DNA of 21,118 nucleotides, taken from positions 1 to 21,118 of the forward strand of contig LRSR01000269.1 in the NCBI GenBank assembly GCA_001579985.1. The letters are read 5' to 3'. Positions 20,486 to 21,118 of this stretch are shown here, one piece after another (positions within the stretch are counted from its first letter, which is position 1; every line of letters begins with the position of its first letter). Source of the DNA: Hypsibius dujardini (lineage: Eukaryota; Tardigrada; Eutardigrada; Parachela; Hypsibiidae). Under the pieces are notes generated by a model. That model did no database searches, was not told the DNA's origin, and saw nothing but the letters and a program-made list of their open reading frames with translations. The position numbers and the translations under genes are program-made.

Positions 20486-20677
20486 AAATAAAAACAGACC
20501 AGTGGTAGTATATAGAGGGCGCTGTCTATGTTACTGAAACATGTATTGATTGATTATTTGATTTTGCACGAACTGATCGATTGAATAAACGCAGACACAT
20601 TTTATTAACTGATTAATTCACAGAGACGGTAACATACACAGCGCCCCCTATATACCACCACTAGTCAGTTTTTATTT
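20486..20677. repeat. Large imperfect palindrome (51-bp arms, 90-bp loop)
   Basis: Left arm 20486-20536 and right arm 20627-20677 are inverted copies with about six mismatches. Both contain AGTGGT.GTATATAG.GGGC and continue with GCTGT.TATGTTAC. The loop is AT-rich. It may be a foldback element or short MITE, or simply a long hairpin; no clear target duplication is seen. Confidence 0.8.
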
Positions 20678-20764
20678 ATTTAAAATAGTATTTCTCGTTT
20701 TGTGCCGATTTTCTCGATGGAATCGAAGAGACCAGGCAAGAGTGCATCGGTAAGAGCAAACAGA

Positions 20765-20840
20765 TATAAAGGAATTCGCCGTCCAGAGTTGTTTCACTTC
20801 CTTGTCAGTCGCGCTGTTTGAAATATATCACGAATTAGGT
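20765..20840 (+). promoter_or_regulatory. Possible TATA/initiator promoter and first splice donor of a gene to the right
   Basis: TATAAA (20765-20770) is followed 31 bases later by an initiator-like TTCACTTC (A at 20796). A strong donor, TTAG|GTAAGA, follows at 20839. Together these look like a promoter, a roughly 43-base non-coding first exon and an intron running off the window. The spacing is the expected one, but no coding exon is visible here to confirm it. Confidence 0.3.
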
Positions 20841-21042
20841 AAGATACGACCATGTGAAGTTGAGTTACACACCGTTTTCCCAATCACTTCAAGCCTGAGC
20901 AACTTGGGTGATCTCGTCCACTACTTCCACCTCGTATTGTGTGCTAACCTCCGTTATAGGTCAAGCGATCCCTTGATGGTGTGTGTCTTTGTGTCACCAG
21001 CCGGAAATTGTCTGTATGTGTCTGTGTGTGTTAGGAATGGTG

Positions 21043-21118
21043 TCTGTGTCTGTATGTCTGTATGTCTGTATGTCTGTATGTCTGTATGTCTGTATGTCTG
21101 TATGTCTGTATGTCTGTA
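21043..21118. repeat. Octamer microsatellite (TGTCTGTA)n reaching window edge
   Basis: Eight or more TGTCTGTA units run to the last base of the window and are preceded by degenerate TGTCTGTG units from about 21010. The full length cannot be judged. Confidence 0.93.

Overview
The window is animal nuclear DNA. Its genes are cut by many short GT-AG spliceosomal introns. The protein family present, membrane receptor guanylyl cyclases (rGCs), is essentially metazoan, and the non-coding DNA is full of micro- and minisatellites and TA/TTA-flanked inverted-repeat elements. An invertebrate, perhaps an ecdysozoan, fits best because rGC families are expanded there. The sequence does not fix the species, and no operon or prokaryotic feature is present.

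The locus is an rGC cluster. (1) 241-3792, plus strand: the 3' ten exons of one receptor (kinase-homology domain, signalling helix, complete cyclase domain); its 5' exons lie off the left edge. (2) 17464-8747, minus strand: a complete second receptor that I could assemble into 21 exons and 3,240 coding bases (1,079 aa), from signal peptide to a stop just after the cyclase domain. Exon sizes of the two genes match base for base over most of their shared 3' half, so they are paralogues facing tail to tail. (3) 8318-7562, minus: a wrecked third copy in which ligand-binding exons are joined almost directly to cyclase exons. (4) 4561-4148, minus: a solitary, still open ligand-binding exon of a fourth copy, next to a dead mariner transposon (4602-5721).

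Both intact receptors should act as homodimers at the plasma membrane, turning GTP into cGMP: all cyclase metal, base and transition-state residues that I can place are kept, while the kinase-like domain is degenerate. The extracellular ligand is unknown.

The rest is repeat-rich. There is a three-copy 189-bp tandem repeat (6481-7032), and TIR elements at 1570-1717, 12027-12417, 12583-12892, 14749-15504, 19526-19980 and 20486-20677. Intronic simple repeats lie at 870-958, 3246-3510 and 13738-14056. An 8-bp microsatellite runs off the right edge. Stretches 5722-6480 and 17531-19525 show no gene I can support. At the right edge a TATA/initiator-like pair followed by a splice donor may be the promoter of a further plus-strand gene.
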